From IMG/VR virus record IMGVR_UViG_3300023176_005485, positions 1 to 29,968 of that record: 29,968 nucleotides of DNA. One strand, written 5' to 3'. Made by a program: the position numbers and the translations under genes. Below, one piece after another: positions 15,855 to 24,800 of this stretch (within the stretch, counting starts at the first letter, position 1; each line of letters begins with the position of its first letter). The notes under the pieces were generated by a model. The model searched no databases, was not told the DNA's origin, and worked only from the letters and a program-made list of their open reading frames with translations. The stretch comes from a virus.

Positions 15855-18800
15855 TTATATTTCAATTTTGGGAAGTGCTCCAGTTTTTCTAATTCCAATT
15901 CCTCTTCTTTGAATCGTTGGGTATGTTGAAAGACCAGAAACAATATTTCCAGTAACTCCGATAGATATTGGACTTGAGGATCTTGTTCCTCCAGATAATC
16001 TTCCCCATGAATATTTTCCGACTGGATTTGATGCATTTCCAGTTGTCCCAATTCCGATTATATTAGAATCCGATTTTACATTACAAGTTAAGATTCCTAT
16101 TGTAGAACTATAAGACCAATCTGAGATATAATATATATTGTCTAAACATGTGGTTCCGATACCAACAATTTCAGAATCTGAACTATTGATTGATGTAACT
16201 CCACTACCAATTTGAGTATCATAGATGTAAATAGGATATCCAGTTGATAATCCAGTAAAGTTATTGCTGGCAATCGTGAATTGAAGTGCTAATGGATTTC
16301 CTCCTGTTCCTGTAGTTGTTGTAATTCCAGTTACAATACCTGAGAATCCTTCAATATTAGTAAATCCTGTAATTTTTTCAATAAGACCGGTCGAATATCC
16401 GACTGTAGAAATCCCATTAATAACCAGTGCATCGCATGGTGTGGAGTTATCAGTATATCCATTATCCGTTTCATAACTAAACAGTTCAGAGTTTTCAATA
16501 AACACTTCAGTATCAGATGTAGATACGTCTTTAATAATTCTTGCCGTTGGGAAGACTAGAGATTCCAATGTATCTCTCGATTTACTTACAAATTCTCCAT
16601 TAATTTTTCTATCTGCTTTTTGTTTAGTCCAAGAAAGTGGTCTATAATTTATTTCATCAATTCCAAGTCCAAAATAACGATCAGTTTCAAATTTATCGGA
16701 GAATGATAAGTTATAAATCGTTCTCTCATCTTGTGTTATTGTACTTGGATATGAATTGTTACTTATAACCTGAACAATATCTCCAGTTTTGAGAGTTTCT
16801 TTTATATCTACCTGATTAGAGTCAACTCCTTTAACTCCTCTGTAAAAATAAATTTCAACTTCATCTTCAGGTAACGGTGCTTTTGTAAAGATGAATGATG
16901 TTCCACCCTCAAAAATGTAATTTGTTACTGGTTTTTGTAAAACACCATTTATAAAAATTACAAGAACATTATTAATATTTTGATCTACAGGAGAACCATC
17001 TTCAGCCTCAATACTGAGAAGTTCTCCATTATAAAGAAGTGGGAATCTAACTCTTGATCCATCTTGGAATTGTTTTATTGAATCAATGTAATCCAACTCT
17101 CCAAATGTCCAAGATGCAAAATTATCAGAGTATGTATCGACTACAGTGACTGTAAAATCGGATAATGGGGATGCTAAAGAAACATCTGTAACTAATCCTA
17201 CAGGTTTAAATACATCACCTCTTCTAAACTTGTATCCAGGTCTTGAGAACTTGAATTCAGTAACTTCAAAATAAGTAGACCCTATTCCAGTAGTTGAAGA
17301 TCCTCCAACTTTAATATCCATTAACAATCCAATTCCAGTATCGGTAGTTGAACCAATTCCCTCTCTATAAACTCCTGTAATAGGAAGATTATCATACGAT
17401 GGATCAGATACAAATATTTGTGGATTGTTATATCCAGTTCCACCAGTACCAATATTGAAAGAAAGTGTTCCCCCAGCACCAACATTTGCTGTTATTGATG
17501 CAAGATCTCCAATATGTCCTTCTTCAAAGACGGTTACTCCAATAGAAACTAATCCATTATATCCAGAACCGAGATTATCAGTTGTTCCCAGTCCAACCGA
17601 TACGATAGATCCTCCAGCACCCACAACAGCAGTTACAGAAGCACCTACAAGTGGAGCAAAACCAAGTCCTGGAGTAGATCCATAAGAAACTATAATTCCA
17701 CCTCTAGGAGTTTCATTTTGATTTGTATCATAATCGGAGATTATATATTGAAGTGGATCATCTGGATTAGTAATTCCAGAAAATTCTGCAGTTGTTATTC
17801 CTGCAACAGAATCTTCTAAAATTTCATAATTAAATGTGGATGGATTGTTCTGAGTTTTTGGTGATTGATAAATGCTATTAATAAAAATAAGACCATTTGA
17901 ACCCTCTGTTCCAATTCCAGTTGTATTGGCACCACCAACTTTTAAGGTGAAAGTTCTTCCAATTCCAGTAAATTCATCCGATATATCATCATAAACTTTA
18001 TTATTATCATAATTAGATTTTAAGAATACTCTACCACTGAATGATGAAGTTTCGAAATCTAAATTATTTTTGGTTTTGTCAATTTGTGGATTTCCTCTTG
18101 GAGGTTCGGTAAAATAAATTGCATCGTCTACAATATTAAACGATCCTTTATAGATTGTTACTGCAGATGAATCGGAATGTGTTGATGCAGAAGAACCAAC
18201 GAATCCTCTATCAACTTCTACCAATTTTAGAGATCCACTGTTTGTAATTGGGCCAACATTAGTTGTTCCTAATCCAACATTAGTCACTCCCATATATTCA
18301 TTATCAATCAATAATATATCTTTTGGATTGATGCTAGAAATTCCTGTTAAAGAAACAATAGTGGTACTAATTCCTAGTGAACCTCCAACATTTCCAGATA
18401 AACTATGTGCTATTCCAGTAAATGCTAAAGGATATTGAACCAATTCATCAATAGTAATGATACATTTAGAATTTCTTTCTGCCATAGTAAATCTATGTGC
18501 ATTTCCTTCTCCAAGAGAGGTAAAAGTTGTTCCAATACCACTATATGCTGCTCCAACAGTCGTTGCAACTTTAAATGTATCTTCTGTTAATTTAATTGCA
18601 TATACTGTAGATGGTAATTCTCCACTAGGAGTAACTATTGCACTAGTTCCAACTCCAACAAATGTTGAGTTGGGAGTATATATTAATTCTTCTCCAGTTA
18701 CAAAGAAGTGATTTGGAATTGTAAATATACCAGTTGTTGCTGCCAGAGAAACTGAATTTGGATTGAACTCTTTTGAGAAAATAGGTATATTATTTTCTCT

Positions 18801-21800
18801 CAATACGAAATTATTTTTATTAATTCTATCCAAATTAATTGCATTATAGAATTTTTCATCAATACTTTCCGTCACTGAACCATAATTTAAATCTGGATAA
18901 TCATTTACAGAATCTAAATCTGTGTACAATAATTTACTGAATACTTCAATATCAATTTGACCAACTTGAGATGCGTCTGGATAGAATTTAATAATCATAT
19001 CACTTCCAGTTATTTCTCCCCCAAAAGTTCCAATTCCTACTGCACTATCTAAAATTTCTGTGCTTCCTACCGAAATTAATGGAGACTGTTGAATGTATAC
19101 ATCAGTGCCATCATGTACGGTCATAATCTGATGAAGTGCCTTTGTTGAACCTGCACTTACTTGAACTAATGTTTTTGATGCATTAAAAAGATTTTTATTT
19201 GTAGATTCGATAGTTGTTGCAGCTGCTGAAACCGTGGAAGTATAATTTGAACTATAGATTATACTTCTTTCTTGTCCATCAGATTGTCCTGAGGATTTAA
19301 TTCTATAAGTACCTATTCCAACTGAAGTCGTACCAAATCCAACAATATTGGTTTGTATTTCAATAGCATTTGAAGAATTATTTCCATGCGTTAAAGAAAA
19401 AATTCCACTATCTAAATTTGGATAGAAAGTTCCTATTTGATTTCCAGTGAATGAACTCAGAGCAGATCCATCAATATAATATTCAGAAGTGAATGTATCT
19501 GTGCCATCATGTGTTATATACAATCTTATGTAATTTGTATCTTTAGTAATTGTATCCAAAACTAAAGCATTTACATATAAAGATTCAAAATTGGAGGAAT
19601 CTAAAGAAACAATAGTTGTGGTTCCAAGTCCAACCGATGTAGTTTTAGTTCCAATTAAATCGACAAATCCAACAGATTCTGTTCCGACCCCAGAGTCAAA
19701 TACTTGTTTAATGACTTTTACATTATAATTTGTATCATATGGATCCACTGGATAGAATCTTAAAAATGTCTCTTCAAATTCATTAGTATATAAATCAAAA
19801 GAACCATATTGTTCTCCAACTAAATGTAAACTTGTTGATCCAAGACCAACTATAGATTCATTTTCAACAATAACAGTGTCAACTCCATCACTAAGAATAG
19901 TTACATCAGTCAATTGAATTTCACTACCATCTTCACTAGTTACTCTAAAAAGGTAATTGTAATATGTTTTATCATCTACTTCTTCTATAGATAAAAATTC
20001 TGTATTTTGAGATTCTGAATTGGAAAATTCATTACTAATATCATCAATATTCAAAACATTCATATTTTTTAGTTCAACATAATCTGCAATTCTTTTGTTT
20101 TGAAGTTTTATAAACTTTGATTTTGAATCAACTACATCAACATCAATAACATTATCAAAGTTATTAATAGTGTCTACTCTCTTTTTATCAATTACATCAT
20201 AAACAATTGTGAATCCATCATTAGATTTTCCTAAACCAGCATTGACATTAGAAGATACTTGAGTATCTGCAAAGTTCTTAAGTCCACTTGTGTGAACTAA
20301 ACTCTCAACTGGAGATTGTTGGTCCTTATAAGTTATAGAACTCTTTACAGAATATGAAAGATTTTGGTAATAATCATTATTTGGAGTAACTTGGTAGTCT
20401 TCGCTCAACTTACCAGTTTCATTATCCCAACCAATATTTTTCAGATTGGAATATCCTACATTAAAAAATCCTGAAACTTCATCGATTGTGTTTACTGTAG
20501 CAATATTGCCGGATTGATTTCCAACAATAACTTCACCGACCGATAAATCATATTGACCAGAAACTTTTAAAGTATTTTCATCACTTGCCGACACTTTCAA
20601 ATCTCTGACTGTTCCATTCGAAGATAGAGTTTCTCCGATTAAAAATTCTGATATTTTTTGGGATATTTCAAAAACAGGATAATCGGCTTTATTAATAATA
20701 GTTCCACTAAAATCTTGAATCGTTTTTGCGATTCCAGTATTTGTGGTAAGACCACTAATGTTTATTGTTACTTTATCATTAATTGATGATGTTGAATCAT
20801 AATTAGATACAGTAAAAAACTTATATCCATAATCTGAAGAATTGAACCCATCTCCATCAGAACTATATTTCTGTATTCCTTCAATAAAGACCAAATCATT
20901 AACTTTAAATGGAGCAACTCTAAAAGTGGTTCCTGTTCCAATAACTGGAGTAGATATATAGCAAGTAAAAATTCCAGAATTTGAAGATTCTACTTTTTCA
21001 ATAGAAATGCCATTGCTATTATTGATTGTAAATAATTCTACAGTTTCATCAGGAAGACCCTTAGGTGGCACTACAATTTCTGCAGAATTTATGGCATTTT
21101 CAGATACACTAAAGTTTATTAGTCCAGAATTAATAACACTTCTATCGGTAGAATTTACAATTACAGAATTTGGTGATGATGTATATCCACTTCCTCCACT
21201 AATAAGTGATATCTGATCAATAGTATTTGTGTTTTTTAGTGTAATCTTTGGAGATATATTAGCTTTAGGTCTAAGAGTTTTATCTGACGAGTAAGTAAAT
21301 CTATTACTAATAACTTTAGTTTCTTTTGTCGAACCAATTTTATTTGACTTGACATTTACAATTAAGTCAGATCCAGAAGTTGAGTTTGTAGACTTTAAAG
21401 TTGGCAATCTCTTATATCCAGAACCTGAAGATAAAATATTCAAAGAATTTACAGAACCAGAAGATAAAGTTGATGTTGTTGAGTATTCTAATAAATCACA
21501 TTCTGTTGACCCATAAGAAACTCTTTCTGGTTTTTTGGTTAAATTTATATTGAATGTTGTTGTTCCTATTCCACTAATCACATATGATCCATTATAATCA
21601 CTATTAACAAATTTTATAGAAGAACAATTTACTACATCAATATCGGAGTTAATTAAAGTTCCATTTTTTTCTAATGTATAATATAAATTTTGAGGAATCT
21701 TAGAATCATAATTGATTGTTAGTGACGCATCTGAAGAAACTCCAACTGTTCCCACTCCAGAAACATTAAATACTGAAGATTCTCCTGTAGAAATAAATTG

Positions 21801-24800
21801 GTGCTCAAATTTAGAATCTGTATAGATCTTAAGATTATAACCAGATAAAGAAGAGTCTGTTAAATCAAATTTTAAATCATTATTCTCAATTGGTCTCAAT
21901 CTTGGATTTATCAACGATAATGTTTGGGAAGAACCACCAGTAGAAGTAAATCCTATAGTATTTGGGGGATTTTTTTGAGAATCAAGATATGTTTCACAAA
22001 GTTTAAATTTGTTATCATTAACTTTATATACAAAGTATTCCTCATATCCACTATCTTCATAAAGAACTTTATCACCAGTCTCTAAACCATGATTTGTGAT
22101 TGTAATTTCATTTGTAGTTGTACTAATACCAGTGGAATTGAATCCAATTGGATTTACAACAACCGCATCAATTTCAGACTTATAAAGCACTCTAACAGCA
22201 GTTGAAGTGCCAATTCCTACTGAAAGATTTGGTTTTACATTTAAAGATATAGAATCTCCATTTTGAAGACTGTGTGCCGTAGAGACAGAAACAGTTACTT
22301 GATGTTTTTCAACATCTCCAGATATTTGGGTATAATTTGACTCAAGTAAATATTGATCATTGTCGTCCCCATTAGAATGGAAATATAATTCTTCTCCATT
22401 TATAGAAGTTTTTAATCCAATAAGATTTGGATTTTTGTTAACGACAAAGAGATTTGGAAATGTATCAATAAAAACTTGTGATGCGACCAATCCATCAGTA
22501 GAAACTATTAAAGTTGTTCCAGTCCCAACAACATAAGTAATAGATTGATTGGTTTTAAATGGATGATTATCAATATAAATTCCTTTAGATGGAATACTTC
22601 TAGTTACATTAGAAATATTACCAAAAACAAATGATGTACTATATCCAACACCATCAATTGTAGAAACACCGACAGATTCTCTTGGATTGAAGAATACTTT
22701 ATTGTTTATTTTAGATTCAAATTTATCTACAGATTTGGAAATAGTAAAAGAGTCCGGTAAGAAAGAAACTGCCGCACCTATCGTATGCAATGTACCTACT
22801 GATCCTCTTTCAATTCTTAAAATGTTTTCATTTCTGAATATACCCAGAACTTTTAAGGTTTCCGTTCCAATACCAATACTACTACCAACTGATATTTGCT
22901 CTGGAATTGGTGCAACATAAATTTCTGTTGTAATTCCGGATGACGTTATTGTAGATAAACATCTTCCATTTGTATAGGAGGGAACTGAAATCTTATGTGT
23001 CCCATTTAAAGATGAAAGATTTGTTGAAAACCCGGATATTGTAACATAATCAAGATTAGAAAGATTGTGATTTGGTAATATTGAAACTTTTATTCTATTA
23101 GGAGAGTCCCAAGTAAAAATGGAATTTGGATAATAACTTGAGTTAGTATTTAATTCTGTAATTTGCTTTCCTTTAATTGAAGCAACACTAACATCCAATC
23201 CACTTCCTGAAGTGTTTGTATTATCAAAAACAAGTTGATCCCCAACCTTATAGTTGGATCCTGAATTCTGAATTTCTATCGATTCTATTGATCCTGATGT
23301 TACGGATGTTATTTCTATTTCTTGCTCTAAAACATCACTAGTCTCATTTACAAAATCATAATCAGCATTATTTTCAGATACTTTATATGGTAAAGTATTT
23401 CTCAGTAAATTTGAACTGTTAAAATCAAATGACTGATTTAAATCAGAATCTGAAATTAATTTTGATTTGTACTTATTTCCTATAAAATATGGAAATTGAT
23501 TTATTGTTGCATGGTATGCATAAACTCCATTTGGGAATTGTTCATTTTTTTCATATCTTCCATTATGTTCATCCAAATCTCCACTTCTATTAAATTGATA
23601 ATCTTCCACAAAAAATCCATTATCAAATCCAGAAGGTCTATCTACAACATTTGATACATTAAGAACGTATCCTGATTGTAGTTCTTTTATTCCCAATGTA
23701 TTTTCTGGATCAGAATATCCATATGGTCCATATATTGGATTGCCATCATAAGCCCACCCAATAATTCCAGATAATTTATCATTCTCTTCTAAGAAAGAAT
23801 TTCTTAAGTCTTCAAAATATTTCGATACTGAATATTGAAGTTTATCTTTACCTTCCAATAAAACTTCTCCAGATACAAATCTTTTACTATTCTCATTGAC
23901 ACGTAACTTTCTTATTTGAGGATCTAAGAATAGATTTTTTCCGGAGGAAGTGATAGTTATTTTTGTACTATTTTCATCATATCCAATGCCAGGATTAATG
24001 ATTTTAACTTCTGATATTTGTCCATTATTGACTATGGCTCTCAATTCTGCTCCTGTACCACTTCCAGAAACAACTAAATCTGGAACTGAGTAATATTCAG
24101 AACCAACATAACTCAAAATAACGTTATTAATTTTGCCATCAATAATAACTGGTGTTAATTGTGCAGATTTTCCATTTTTTAATGTTATATTTGGATTTTT
24201 TTTAAAATTTAATATTGTAGATCCATATCCAGTTCCAGTCTCATAAACATATGCGTCTACAATTTTACCCTTTACGACTGGTGTTGTAATTAACTCTTGA
24301 TATTGTTGTGTTATTGTTCCAAACCCAACACTAGTATATTTGATAGATATAGAAATGTCTGGATATTTGAAATATTGGTATCCAGTTCCGGTGCTACTTA
24401 GTGCTTCATATTTTTTTCTTTCATAATTTGAAATGATTGTTCCTCCAACTCCAGCATTGCACAATCTAAAAGAGTCATCATCAACTTTTAGGACATAATA
24501 TTGATTCGTAGTTGTAATTCCAGATATAGAACCATTTTCATAACTATATTCTACAATTTCTCCATCATTAAATCCATGATTTTTAAAATTGATAGAATTA
24601 TTAGTCGTTGATATTCCTGCAGGTTTAACAATGAGTTTTCTGTTTGTATATCCCTCACCACCATTAAGAATTTTGATGTATGAAACTTGATTTTTTACTG
24701 ATGCTGTAGAAAATTTATGTGTTCCTGAAGATCCTGTGTAAATTCCTACGGTGTTTATTCCAGATCTTTGATCATTTAAAGAATAATATAATTTTATAGT

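Noticed and set aside
15842-16051. A 69-codon minus-strand frame running into the gp8 promoter
   Set aside because: It is an alternative frame inside the end of the gp7-like gene; its content is shadow sequence, and it would end at the promoter core.
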